Notes under the pieces: generated by a model
Told to the model about the DNA's origin: nothing
Database searches by the model: none
Seen by the model: only the letters and a program-made list of their open reading frames with translations
Part shown: piece by piece, positions 23,172 through 33,105 of the stretch
How the letters are laid out: every line of letters starts with the position of its first letter
How positions within the stretch are numbered: position 1 is the stretch's first letter
Made by a program: the position numbers and the translations under genes
Assembly: GCA_963842455.1 (NCBI GenBank)
Contig: CAWJHE010000011.1
Location: 1-64,000 of the forward strand
Origin: CAWJHE01 sp963842455
Lineage (GTDB): Bacteria > Chloroflexota > Anaerolineae > Anaerolineales > UBA4823
Reading direction: 5' to 3'
DNA: 64,000 nucleotides

Positions 23172-25930
23172 TTGGTAAAACAATTGACCAGTCAACCACT
23201 CTTACACTATAAACTGCGCCGCCCGCATGCAGGCCCTGGGTGGATTACCCGACCACGCCTTCTCGAACATCTTGACCGGGTTCTTGAAAAACCAGTCGCA
23301 TTGATCTCTGCTCCAGCCGGATTTGGCAAGACTACCCTTCTGACCCAATGGTTGGAGCGCTGCCCTCTACCAAACGCCTACCTTCAGTTGGATAGGGATG
23401 ATCACGAGATACATGCTTTTATGTCCGGAATTATTGCCGCCCTGCGTCAGTACTTCCCGAATTGTCTCCCAAAAACTGCCGATTTGCTGCTAGCCCAAGT
23501 ATCTGTACCGTTGGATATCTGGATAAATACATTCATCAGGTGATTTAGACCAACTTCAAAGACACACCTTTTGTCCTGGCGTTAGATGACTATCACCTGG
23601 TTGGCAATCCTTTGATCGACTTGCTGCTTACCAATCTACTCACCATCGATTCAAAGCCCATGCACCTGATACTTTCTGCCCGGCGTAGTCCATCCTTGTT
23701 ATTCAGCAAGCTAAAAGCTCAGGATAAGGTACTTGAAATCAAAACATCCGAATTGCGTTTTACGGATTCGGAAGTCTTGTCGTATATGCAGCAAGCAATT
23801 AATATTCCCATAAATAAGGAAGCAGTTAACCAGCTTCACGAGAAAACCGAAGGCTGGGCGGCTGGATTAACCCTTGCAGCGATCAGCTTACGCGACGAAG
23901 CTCAACCAGAGGCGCTGATCGCACATCTCGACAGGTTTGACGGGCCAGTGAGTGAATACCTCCTCGATCAGGTATTCATTCATCAAACAGAGGAAATCCA
24001 AGATTTCTTGCTAAAAACGGCTACTTTTGGTCAGTTTTCTGCAGCCATGTTATCCGAAGTTTTGGGTAACGAACAAAGCGTAGGCGAAATTCAGTCGCTG
24101 CTTGAACGTATTGAAGATGCGCAGCTCTTCCTGTTATCTCTGGATAGCCAGCGCATCTTCTTCCGCTACCACCATTTATTTCGCCAAACACTGCTATCTC
24201 GCCAGAATTTACATCTCCCAACTGATCAAATTTCGTTGTACCACCGGCGCGCAGCAGCATGGTTGATTCGCCGGGGACAGATAAATGAAGCGCTTGACCA
24301 CCTGATCACAGTTCAAGATTGGATCGGCGCCGCAAAAGTTGTTGAAAGCCAATTCTGCGATCTGTTGAATGCGGATGATTCCCAAGGGATTAAGCGTCTG
24401 CTTGGATATCTTCCGGAGGATTTAATCGCAACCCGTCCCGGTCTGCTGCTTATGCAAGCCTGGGTGGCGCATTTCAGCTTGCGTCTGATGGTTATAAACT
24501 CTCTAACCAACAAAATCCAGACCATATTGGATGCTACTTCGCAACAAAATGGCGGCAGTGAAGATGACGCTTCTTTGCCTGGCTTTGAAATCATCTCGCA
24601 TAGGACTATCCAGTTAAATGTGTGGACATTGCAGTGTGCATTACTTTGTTTAACTAACCGGGGCAGTCAGGCGGTGGAACGAGCCCAGCACGTAGCAGAT
24701 GCATTGCCGAAAAACTGGTTATTTGTCCGAGGCAATACCTTGGTATACCTGGGGCTTTCTATGGCGATGGACGGACAATATTCCCAGGCAGTCGAAATGT
24801 TAACCCAGAAATATGAGAGCCTCCAGAAAATGCGCACGGCATTAGGGAAGCGAATTTTGTTTTCTCTAGCGACCATCTATCTTCTCCAAGGAGAGCTCGA
24901 GCTTTGCCGGCAAACAGCAGAAACCCTGGTGCGAAACGCAAAGGAATTGAACTTTCTGCTCATGCTGGGCTGGGGTTACTACATGCTGGGCCGAGTCTAT
25001 CAAGAATGGAATCAGCTTGACCTGGCAGTCAGGTATTATAAGTTAGTAATTGATATCGGTTATTCCACCAACCTGTTTTGTGCGCTTGAGAGCATCGCAG
25101 GTTATGTGTACGTTCTCGATGCGCTTGATCAGCATGAATTAGCGCAGGAAGCATTCGTTTCTCTCCAAAATCTATTCGAAGAGCAAATGTCAGCCACAAC
25201 TCAACCCATAATGGCTTTAAGGGCCTGGTTGAAATTAAAGTCAGGTAATCGAATCGAAGCACGTCGCTGGGCTAATTCGTTTGGAACACCCATTTCTCAG
25301 CAAGCGATCGTTTGGTACCACATCCCACATTTCTATAAGGCAAAAATCCAGATGGAGATTAACAGCCCCGAGACCAGCCAGGAAATCGATCATTTCCTGG
25401 ATGAGGTTCAGGAGCTCGCTGAAAGAACACATAATATATATCACACAGATCCGCATCCTAGCTATGCGTTCTGTCTGGTTCGACAAGCAGGGTGAGCGCC
25501 TGCTTGCTTTGCAAACCCTGGAACATGCTATTCGACTGGGCTATCCTGGCGGGTTTATGCAAACATTTATCGAGCAAGGCCTCTCAATGCAGGATCTTCT
25601 GCAAGCGATTGCTCCAAATCTGAAGAATGAGACAGGCTTGATACGAGTATGTTACTACTCTGATTGATGCCTTTTCAATTCCTGGCACTCCCCATAGTAT
25701 TGCCTGCCAACCTCAATCCGATCAAAACGCTGCTGACCGGGCGCGAGCATGAAATCCTGGAATTACTGGCCGAGCGGTTGAGCATCCATGAAATATCCAA
25801 CAGATTACATATTTCTCCAAGTACAGTCCAGCAGCACACCCACCACATTTATCGTAAACTGAATGTAAACAATAAGCGCCAGGCGGTCGCCAGCGCCGAA
25901 TTGCTTGGTATTCTTCCTCGAAAAGCTTAG
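23172..25930 (+). pseudogene. MalT-like LuxR-family ATP-dependent activator, three frameshifts
   Basis: The intact protein would have about 915 residues. An N-terminal STAND-type ATPase is visible: ALISAPAGFGKTTLLTQWLE is Walker A, and FVLALDDYHLV (about 23570) is Walker B. A winged-helix and helical region follows (WAAGLTLAAISLRD, FFRYHHLFRQTLL), then TPR-like repeats and a C-terminal LuxR helix-turn-helix (LTGREHEILELLAERLSIHE, near 25733). The pieces are 23172-23540, about 23565-25490, about 25480-25667 and 25664-25930, in alternating frames. All domains are retained, so the breaks are either indel errors or recent. Start is a TTG without a clear ribosome site. The neighbouring sulfatase genes may be its targets. 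Confidence 0.78.
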
Positions 25931-26046
25931 CCAGGTACACTTTTTTCCCTCAGCAAATAAAACAATAATAAAACATTTAATTGCATGACAGACAAGGCCC
26001 CCAAAGGTATGCTTAGCTGCATACAAGGAGGAGCCATTGCCTGAGC

Positions 26047-26320
26047 ATGACATACCTTCAATTCCCATTTGATCGACCGGGGCAGTATCAGATAAGAGTG
26101 CAGGGCACGCTGAGAAAATGCTGGATCGAATACTTAGAAGGCTTAGAAATCACAATCAGTTCCTGGCGTAATTATAAGCAGGTGACTCAGATTCAGGGAT
26201 GGCTTCCCGATCAAACTGCGCTGGCTGGCTTACTCGAGCTTATTGAATGACCTGGGCATGGTGATTCTGACCGTTGAGCGCCTTGAATTCGATGAAAAAA
26301 CAATTAATTTCAAAGAGTAA
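26047..26320 (+). pseudogene. Small hypothetical protein, single frameshift near 26248
   Basis: Frame 1 gives MTYLQFPFDRPGQYQIRVQG and ends early after LLELIE; frame 2 continues DLGMVILTVERLEFDEKTIN to a stop at 26318-26320. Joined, this is about 91 residues and resembles a small beta-alpha protein common beside LuxR-type regulators in Chloroflexota (pattern IRVQG...W...GL...G...DQ.AL.GLL..I.DLG). Its role is unknown. AAGGAGGAG lies unusually far (about 14 bases) upstream of the ATG. Confidence 0.5.
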
Positions 26321-26333
26321 ATAGGTCTTCCAC

Positions 26334-27739
26334 ATGAACGCTTTTCCAACAATTCCTCTTCTCCCTATCGGCGCCCCTCCTGCCTTTCACCTGCTGGCGA
26401 AACCCAGCGGCTCAGCTTGCAACCTGGACTGCGCCTACTGCTTTTTCCTGGATAAGGAAGCCTTATACCCGGGCAGCAAGTTCCGCATGAGCGAAACAGT
26501 GCTTGAGCAGTACATTCGCCAATTGATTGAGGCGCACCAGTCAGACACAGTCAACATTGCATGGCAGGGCGGCGAGCCAACCCTAATGGGTCTGGATTTT
26601 TTCCGACGAGCGCTCGCTCTGGCTGAGAAATACCGTCGCCCAGGCATGACCTTTCTCCATACCATGCAGACCAACGGCACACTGCTAGACGATGAGTGGG
26701 CAGCCTTTTTCAAGGAAAACAATTTCCTGATCGGCATCAGCCTGGATGGCCCGCGTGAGTTGCATGATGTGTACCGGTTGGACAAGGGTGGTCGACCGAC
26801 TTTCGACCGGGTTATGCACGGCATCAGGTTGTTGCAAAAACACGGCGTCGAGTTCAATGTGCTGACCACGGTTAACCGGGTCAACGGTGATTATCCGCTT
26901 AGAGGTTTACCGCTTCATGCGCGACGAAGTTAAGGCCGATTGGATCCAGTTCATCCCGGTAGTGGAACGCATCAATTCAGATGGTCAGACACTTTATCCA
27001 GGAAGGAAACACCGTCTCAGATCGCTCGGTGCTGCCAGAGCAATTCGGGCGCTTCTTATCCATCATCTTTGACGAGTGGGTCCGCCATGATGTGGGACGT
27101 GTTTTCGTGCAGACCTTTGAAGCATCCCTGCGCAACTGGCTCAGGATGCCCACCTCGGGTATGTGTGTCTTCAACGAGACCTGTGGTACAGGGCTTGCTA
27201 TCGAGCACAACGGCGATCTGTTTGCTTGTGATCACTTTGTTGAGCCAAGATATCTGCTGGGCAATATCCAGGAAACGCATATGCTCTCATTGGTAGCTTC
27301 TCCCCAGCAATTAAAATTTGGAGCAGACAAAAAAGATAGCCTGCCTCTTTATTGCCTCAATTGTGATGTTAATTTTGCCTGTCATGGCGAGTGCCCCAAG
27401 AATCGCTTCATCCAGACACCAAATGGTGAACAAGGTCTCAATTATCTTTGTGCAGGATTCAAGCTGTTTTTCCACCATGTCGATTTCCCGATGAAGATCA
27501 TGGCTGGTCTGATGCGGCGAGGCCACGAAGCACGAGAGGTAATGGCCATCCTGGATCATACTTTTGCCAGTACTCGTCGACACGATCCCTGTCCTTGTGG
27601 CAGCAACATCAAATTCAATCGCTGTCACGGTTCAGCGCCTGAAAAGCAGGTTTCAATGAAAATCCCGGCATTCCACAAATCGATCCGCAATCCAAGAGAA
27701 TTCACCTTCCATTCAGATATCCAGCAAGTAATTGCTTGA
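26334..27739 (+). pseudogene. Anaerobic sulfatase-maturating enzyme (radical SAM/SPASM), frameshifted
   Basis: The pieces assemble into one anSME. 26334-26900 has the radical-SAM cysteines CNLDCAYC (residues 29-36), IAWQGGEPTLMGLDFF and LHTMQTNGTLL. About 26890-26990 has the bridging segment FMRDEVKADWIQFIPVVER. 26981-27739 has the SPASM cysteines (MCVFNETCGTGL, LFACDHFV, CLNCDVNFACHGECPKNRF) and a C-terminal SEC-C zinc motif (DPCPCGSNIKFNRCHG). It would convert the Cys of a sulfatase to formylglycine; the sulfatase follows directly. Two frame changes (near 26905 and 26985) break the reading frame. Since every cluster ligand remains, an indel error is possible. Confidence 0.8.
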
Positions 27740-27798
27740 GTGGAACGTGTGGTTCACCAATCAGAAGGTTTTATTCACTATATTAAGGAGAAAATTAC

Positions 27799-29334
27799 AT
27801 GCCCAACGGAAAACCAAACATTCTCGTCATCTGGGGTGACGATATCGGCATCACCAACCTGAGCTGTTACAGCGATGGCTTGATGGGCTACCGCACCCCC
27901 AATATCGACCGCATTGCCAATGAAGGCATGCGCTTCACCGATTCCTACGGCCAGCAGAGCTGCACAGCTGGACGGTCAGCATTCATCACCGGGCAAAACC
28001 CATACCGCACAGGGTTGACCAAGGTGGGCATGCCGGGTGCAGATGTCGGTTTACAGGCAGAAGATGCCACCATCGCCGAGTTGCTCAAGCCGCTTGGCTA
28101 CGCCACTGGCCAGTTCGGTAAGAACCACTTCGGCGACAAAAACAAATACCTGCCCACAGTTCATGGATTCGATGAATTCTACGGCAACCTGTATCATCTG
28201 AATGCTGATGAAGAGCCGGAGCATGTAGACTATCCACCCGAGGCTGATTTCCCCAATTTCAAGAAAATTTTTGGACCGCGAGGCGTGATTCACTCCTGGG
28301 CGACTGAAGAAGACGATCCTACCGAACAGCCGCGCTGGGGCCGCGTGGGCAAGCAGCGCATTGAGGATACCGGCCCGCTGACCATCAAGCGCATGGAGAC
28401 CTGTGATAGCGAGTTCCTATCGGCTGCCCAGGATTTCATCCAGCGCTCCCATGACGCCGACCAGCCTTTCTTCGCTTGGGTCAACACCACCTGGATGCAC
28501 TTCCGCGTCCATCCGCCTGAGGAGGTCCTCGGCCAGGCCGGGCGCTGGCAGTCTTTCTACCACGATGTGATGATCGAGCACGATAAGCATGTTGGCATGC
28601 TGCTTAACCAGCTGGACGAGCTAGGCATCACCGAAGACACGATCGTGATTTACTCTACGGACAACGGTCCTCACATGAACACGTGGCCGGATGGCGCTAT
28701 GACGCCCTTCCGCAACGAGAAAAACTCCAACTGGGAAGGCGCTTTTCGCATCCCTGAGCTGATTCGGTGGCCAGGCAAAATCCCGGCAGGCGTCGTCTCC
28801 AACGAGATCATCAGCCACACCGATTGGCTCCCCACCCTACTGGCCGCGGCTGGGGATGCTGAAATCTCCGAGAAGTTGAAGAAAGGATACGAAGCCGGGG
28901 ATAAGACCTTCAAGGTTCATATCGATGGCTACAACTTCCTGCCTTACTTTACCGGCGAGGTGGAGAAGGGACCCCGTCCAGGTCTGATCTACTTTTCTGA
29001 TGATGGCGATCTGGTTGGGTTGCGCTACGATAATTGGAAATTTGTCTTCGCTGAACAGCGCGTGCAGGGCACCGTGCAGATCTGGGCTGAGCCGTTCGTC
29101 TTCCTGCGCGTACCTAAGATCTTCAACTTGCGCACAGACCCCTTCGAGCGAGCAGATGTCACCTCGAATACTTATTGGGACTGGATGATTGATCGGGTTT
29201 ACCTGACTTATGCCGCCCAATTCCTGGTGCGTCAGTTCCTGGAAACCTTCCAGGAATTTCCACCCCGCATGAAACCGGCCAGCTTCGGCATTGACCAGGT
29301 AATGGCAAAGATGGAAGAGAGCTTCGATTACTAA
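27799..29334 (+). CDS. Sulfatase (alkaline-phosphatase superfamily), Cys-type
   Basis: A 511-residue arylsulfatase-type protein. The metal-binding start is NILVIWGDDIGITNLSCY (Asp14, Asp15). The formylglycine site is SCTAGRSAFITGQ (Cys55), a C-x-A-x-R form instead of the usual C-x-P-x-R. YSTDNGPHMNTWPDG carries further metal ligands (Asp-Asn), and QFGKNHFGD the conserved Lys. No signal peptide is visible, so it should act in the cytoplasm, in line with maturation by the cytoplasmic radical-SAM enzyme encoded just upstream. The substrate is unknown; phosphonate or phosphate esters are alternatives. Clear AAGGAG ribosome site. Confidence 0.9.
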   Translation: MPNGKPNILVIWGDDIGITNLSCYSDGLMGYRTPNIDRIANEGMRFTDSYGQQSCTAGRSAFITGQNPYRTGLTKVGMPGADVGLQAEDATIAELLKPLGYATGQFGKNHFGDKNKYLPTVHGFDEFYGNLYHLNADEEPEHVDYPPEADFPNFKKIFGPRGVIHSWATEEDDPTEQPRWGRVGKQRIEDTGPLTIKRMETCDSEFLSAAQDFIQRSHDADQPFFAWVNTTWMHFRVHPPEEVLGQAGRWQSFYHDVMIEHDKHVGMLLNQLDELGITEDTIVIYSTDNGPHMNTWPDGAMTPFRNEKNSNWEGAFRIPELIRWPGKIPAGVVSNEIISHTDWLPTLLAAAGDAEISEKLKKGYEAGDKTFKVHIDGYNFLPYFTGEVEKGPRPGLIYFSDDGDLVGLRYDNWKFVFAEQRVQGTVQIWAEPFVFLRVPKIFNLRTDPFERADVTSNTYWDWMIDRVYLTYAAQFLVRQFLETFQEFPPRMKPASFGIDQVMAKMEESFDY

Positions 29335-29359
29335 TCTGCTATGTGAGAACATGGCGCAA

Positions 29360-29393
29360 GCAGGCGTAACCAACTGTTGTTGGTTACGCCTGC
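29360..29393. terminator. 15-bp hairpin after the sulfatase gene
   Basis: GCAGGCGTAACCAAC (29360-29374) pairs perfectly with GTTGGTTACGCCTGC (29379-29393) around a TGTT loop, 26 bp after the stop. There is no U-run, so termination efficiency is uncertain; an mRNA-stabilising 3' hairpin is an alternative. Confidence 0.5.
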
Positions 29394-29405
29394 AGTGAGC
29401 ATCTC

Positions 29406-29603
29406 ATGCTGAGCAACAACCGGATAAAGAAAATTTTGATGACTTTGATCGTGTTCAACATACTGTTAGAACCAGGTGCTGTTACGGTTGCGAAAGCACA
29501 GGCGGTTAATGCTCGGCTGCGAGAGAGCTATCCGGACGAATTCGCCCTCGAAGCCAACCGGGCGCTGCACAATACCATACTTAAGCGATTTGTGCAAACG
29601 TAG
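29406..29603 (+). pseudogene. Possible N-terminal remnant of an exported protein
   Basis: The 65-residue frame has a basic start and a hydrophobic segment (ILMTLIVFNILL) like a signal peptide, then AQAVNARLRESYPDEFALEA and a stop. No ribosome site is evident. The following 120 bp, up to the HAD gene, contain further coding-like stretches in other frames (for example KGKIYVLNHYGS near 29735), which suggests a decayed gene rather than a real small protein. I do not recognise the family. Confidence 0.3.
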
Positions 29604-29750
29604 GACTTCGATAAGGTCCCCCTACTGTGGCCGAAGTGCTTTGTGCAGGGCAGTCGCTGAGAGCAAAGCCATTCGAGACATTCACCTTCCGGGCAATATC
29701 CGTGAGCCTCTAACAGGTAGAGGATTACGGTGTGGCAAAGGGAAAAATCT

Positions 29751-30695
29751 ATGTACTCAACCACTATGGATCCGCTACCTTCCTGGAACGATGGCCCCGC
29801 CAAACAGGATATCCTGGCGTTCCTCGCCAGGGTGACAAAGGAAGGGTCATCCGACTTCTTGCCGTTGGCAGAACGCATTGCCGTGCACGACAACGACGGC
29901 ACACTCTGGCCAGAGAATCCAATGCCGTTTCAGGCAGCCTTTGCCATCGACGAATTGAAGCGGCGGATCCTCACAGAGCCCAAGCTCGCTTCGGACGAAA
30001 TGGTGCAAGCCGCCCTTTCAGGAGATTTTGCAAAACTCCTGAAAGGTAGACATTTCGATGGCCTGATGCAAGTCCTGGCGCTCACCCATGCAGGTATGAC
30101 GATCGATGAGTTTCGTGAGGCAGTTGAGGTATGGCTCACTTCGGCCAAACATCCACGATATGGCCGGCGCTATGACGAACTCACCTACGTACCCATGCAG
30201 GAACTACTGCGCCTTCTGCGAGCAAATGGCTTTAAGAACTTCATCGTTTCCGGCGGCGGCGCGGATTTTATGCGCGTTTGGGTGGAACGAGTTTACGGCA
30301 TACCCCCCGAACAGGTTGTCGGCTCGACTGCACGAACGACGTTCGAACTGCGCGAAAGCGGGCCTGTTCTGACAAAGACACTCGACTATCTGTTCGTGAA
30401 CGACAAGCAGGGCAAGCCGGTCGGCATTCATCAGTTCATTGGCCGGCGACCTGTGATTTGTTGCGGGAACAGCGACGGCGACCACGCGATGTTACAGTAC
30501 ACCACGATCAATAACCCGCGCCCTAGTTTTGGCCTTATCGTCCACCATACCGATAGTGAACGCGAATATGCGTATGACGCCAAGACAAAGAGCACCGGCA
30601 AGCTTGTGGAGGCCCTCAAGGAAGCTCCGAAGCGCGGCTGGCTGGTTGTGGATATGAAACAGGACTGGCGCACTGTCTTTACTCAAGAATCGTAG
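29751..30695 (+). CDS. HAD-family phosphatase-like hydrolase
   Basis: A 314-residue protein from the ATG at 29751, chosen because AAAGGG lies about 8 bases upstream; a GTG at 29730 and an ATG at 29766 are alternatives. Motif I is complete: IAVHDNDGTLWPENPM (D-N-D). Motif II is FKNFIVSGGGADFMRVW, and motif IV is VICCGNSDGDHAMLQYT. The phosphoserine-phosphatase-like class of HAD hydrolases has this layout. Members are often found next to sulfatases and secondary transporters, as here. No signal peptide is seen. The substrate is unknown. Confidence 0.82.
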   Translation: MYSTTMDPLPSWNDGPAKQDILAFLARVTKEGSSDFLPLAERIAVHDNDGTLWPENPMPFQAAFAIDELKRRILTEPKLASDEMVQAALSGDFAKLLKGRHFDGLMQVLALTHAGMTIDEFREAVEVWLTSAKHPRYGRRYDELTYVPMQELLRLLRANGFKNFIVSGGGADFMRVWVERVYGIPPEQVVGSTARTTFELRESGPVLTKTLDYLFVNDKQGKPVGIHQFIGRRPVICCGNSDGDHAMLQYTTINNPRPSFGLIVHHTDSEREYAYDAKTKSTGKLVEALKEAPKRGWLVVDMKQDWRTVFTQES

Positions 30696-30718
30696 GCCCT
30701 CTGCAGAAAGGTGAACCA

Positions 30719-31582
30719 ATGGACACCATCCAACAAATGACCCAATTGATAGCCAATATCGGGATTCTGACTTTTGTCGTCGCCAGCATGGCTGCCTTGG
30801 GGCTCAGCCTGAGTGTTGGACAGATCCTGCAACCGTTGCGCAACGGCCGTCTGGTGGTCATGGCGCTGCTGGCCAACTTTGTGTTGATCCCAGCCCTGGC
30901 CTTTGCTATCAAGGCTATCGTACCCATGGATGAGGGCTATGCGATCGGTTTGATTTTGCTGGCTACGGCTGCCGGTGCGCCTTTCCTGCCCAAGCTGGTG
31001 CAGGTCGCCAAAGGCGATGTCGCTGTCAGCGTGGGCATCATGGTGCTGTTGATGATCGCGACGGTCATTTACGTGCCCTTGGTGCTGCCTTTGCTGTTGC
31101 CGGGGGTGACCGTCAACCCGCTGGACATCGCCATGTCGCTGGTTGTTTTGATGCTGATCCCACTGGCCATTGGCCTCTTCATCAACAGCCGCTATGCCAA
31201 TCTGGCAAAAAGCCTGCAGCCATCTCTGGCCCAAATCAGCAACATGGGTCTGATGCTTGGCTTCGTGGCGTTGCTGGCGCTCAGCTGGCGATCGCTGCTG
31301 GTCAGCATCGGCAGCGGCGCGATCCTGGCAACAGTACTACTGATCTCAGGCGCATTTCTGATCGGCTGGCTGCTGGCCGGCAAGGAACGCACGGTGCGAC
31401 CTGTGCTCGGTCTGGCTACCGCGCAGCGCAACATTGCGGCCGCACTGGTGGTAGCTGGAGGTAATTTCGATGATCCGAATGTACTGGTGATGTGTATGGT
31501 CGGTGCGCTGCTTATGCTGGTAAGCCTCATGCTTATCTCTGGTGAACTGGGCAAGCGCGTGTCATTGAACAACAAGGGATAG
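30719..31582 (+). CDS. Bile-acid:sodium symporter family (SBF) transporter
   Basis: A 287-residue, very hydrophobic protein with about nine predicted membrane segments. Family features include GLSLSVGQILQPLRNGRLVV at the start, ANFVLIPALAFAIK, GLILLATAAGAPFLPKLVQV and the late GLATAQRNIAAALVVAGGNF, corresponding to the conserved crossover motifs. It imports an organic anion with sodium; the cargo is unknown. It follows the sulfatase and HAD genes by a short gap, so the substrate may be a desulfated or organic anion (inference). A second, interrupted copy lies at 32251-33105. Confidence 0.87.
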   Translation: MDTIQQMTQLIANIGILTFVVASMAALGLSLSVGQILQPLRNGRLVVMALLANFVLIPALAFAIKAIVPMDEGYAIGLILLATAAGAPFLPKLVQVAKGDVAVSVGIMVLLMIATVIYVPLVLPLLLPGVTVNPLDIAMSLVVLMLIPLAIGLFINSRYANLAKSLQPSLAQISNMGLMLGFVALLALSWRSLLVSIGSGAILATVLLISGAFLIGWLLAGKERTVRPVLGLATAQRNIAAALVVAGGNFDDPNVLVMCMVGALLMLVSLMLISGELGKRVSLNNKG

Positions 31583-31614
31583 ATGAGACTTACCTTTAAG
31601 AACAGGAGAGAAAT

Positions 31615-32163
31615 ATGCGTAGAAAAGCAGGACCCCTACAACGACGTGAGAATCGCCAAGTTTTTGGACGTGGTGGAACCGCCACCCGCTATAAGATGCG
31701 CGAAAAGCTGATTTCCTTTGGCAACGATTTCTGGATCGAGGATGAGAGAGGCCAGCGTGCCTTCAAGGTCGATGGCAAGATGCTGCGTGTGCGCGACACC
31801 CTTTTCTTCGAGGATCCAAACGGAACCGAGCTTTGCAAGATCCAGCAGAGGTTGTTAACCATCCGGGACACCATGGCCATCGAAGGTCCTAATGGCGAAA
31901 CCCTGGCCACTGTTAAGAAAGCATTGATTACTCCGCTACGTGATCGCTGGGTGGTCAAGGTTGGCAATGGTCCTGATTTGCAGGTACAGGGCAATATCCT
32001 CAACCACCAGTACACTATTGGAGATGGCAGCAGCAAAGTTGCGGAAGTATCCAAGCGCTGGTTTCGACTGGCTGATACCTATGGCGTGCAGATCGAACCC
32101 AGTCAGAATGATGTCGTCATTCTGGCCGTCACCGTAGCGATTGATATGATGGCGCATTCTTAG
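31615..32163 (+). CDS. LURP-one-related (tubby-like fold) protein
   Basis: A 182-residue protein. The body shows the repeating beta-strand pattern of LURP-one proteins: KLISFGNDFWIEDERGQRAF, KVDGKMLRVRDTLFFEDPNG, CKIQQRLLTIRDTMAIEG, ATVKKALITPLRDRWVVKV and HQYTIGDGSSKVAEVSKRWF, ending in a hydrophobic helix VVILAVTVAIDMMAH. Bacterial members have no settled function; a lipid- or membrane-associated role has been suggested from the fold. AGGAG precedes the ATG by about 7 bases. It sits between the two SBF transporter genes. Confidence 0.8.
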   Translation: MRRKAGPLQRRENRQVFGRGGTATRYKMREKLISFGNDFWIEDERGQRAFKVDGKMLRVRDTLFFEDPNGTELCKIQQRLLTIRDTMAIEGPNGETLATVKKALITPLRDRWVVKVGNGPDLQVQGNILNHQYTIGDGSSKVAEVSKRWFRLADTYGVQIEPSQNDVVILAVTVAIDMMAHS

Positions 32164-32250
32164 GCTGTACATATGACCAGACCAGTCCGGACTATCAAGC
32201 CTGGCTAACCTTCTTGATTATATTATCCATCAAATCTCAGGAAGTAATTA

Positions 32251-33105
32251 ATGCTCGATCTGCTGACTCTTATCATGAACCTATCTACGCTGGTCTTTGT
32301 GGTGACCAGTATGCTTGCTATGGGGCTGAGCCTGAGCCTGGCGGAGATTGGCGCACCGTTGCGAAATACCCGCCTGGTGGTCGCGGCCCTGGTAGCAAAT
32401 TTCGTCCTGGTACCGCTGGTTGCCTATTTGATCATAGCGATCTTTCCCCTCGGCGATGGCTTGAAGATAGGTTTGATCCTGGTTTCAACCGCTGCAGGAG
32501 CGCCTTTTTTGCCCAGGCTAGCTCAGATCGCCAAAGGCAACCTGGCTTTCTCCGTCGGTTTGATGGTGCTTTTGATGGTTGTGACCATTGGCTATGTGCC
32601 GTTGGTGCTGCCATGGCTTTTACAGGGCGTCTCGGTTGATCCCTGGAGTATTGCCCGTCCGCTGATCATTTTAATGCTGATCCCGCTGGCAATTGGATTG
32701 TCGATCCGTGCTGGTTATGTTCATATTGCCAAATCTTCCAACCCTACATGACTCAGGTTTCTACTGCTCGCCCTGATTCTCCTCATTGCCTCCGGCTTGT
32801 TGGCTAACATGAATGCCGTGCTGGGAGTATTCACCAGCGGCGGAATCCTTATCCTATTGCTATTTTTAGGATTAGCTTTTATCTTCGGATACTTACTGGG
32901 TGGCAAAGACGATGCCATCCGCTCTGTTCTTGCTCTGGGCACTGCTCAACGGAATCTCTCGGCTGCGTTGGTCATCGCAACCACCAACTTTGCCGCCCAG
33001 GCAGATGTGATCGCGATGGTGCTGGTGCTCGGTCTGGTAGATCTGTCATCCTTGTTAATTGCAGCGAACTTACTACGGAGAAGGTATGGAAATCTCAATG
33101 TCTAA
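32251..33105 (+). pseudogene. Second SBF-family transporter, interrupted by in-frame TGA
   Basis: The two halves are in the same frame: 32251-32748 (SLSLAEIGAPLRNTRLVV, ILVSTAAGAPFLPRLAQIA) and 32752-33105 (FGYLLGGKDDAIRSVLALGT, AQRNLSAALVIATTNFAAQ), separated by a TGA at 32749-32751. Compared with the intact paralogue at 30719, a few residues also seem to be missing at the break (SSNPT stop LRFLLLALILL), so a small deletion plus nonsense change is likely. No sign of a selenocysteine context. The intact form would be a nine-helix sodium-coupled anion transporter. Confidence 0.75.

Noticed and set aside
32749..32751. TGA in the second SBF transporter as a selenocysteine codon
   Set aside because: The position is not catalytic in this family, residues are also missing around it, and no SECIS-like hairpin is apparent.
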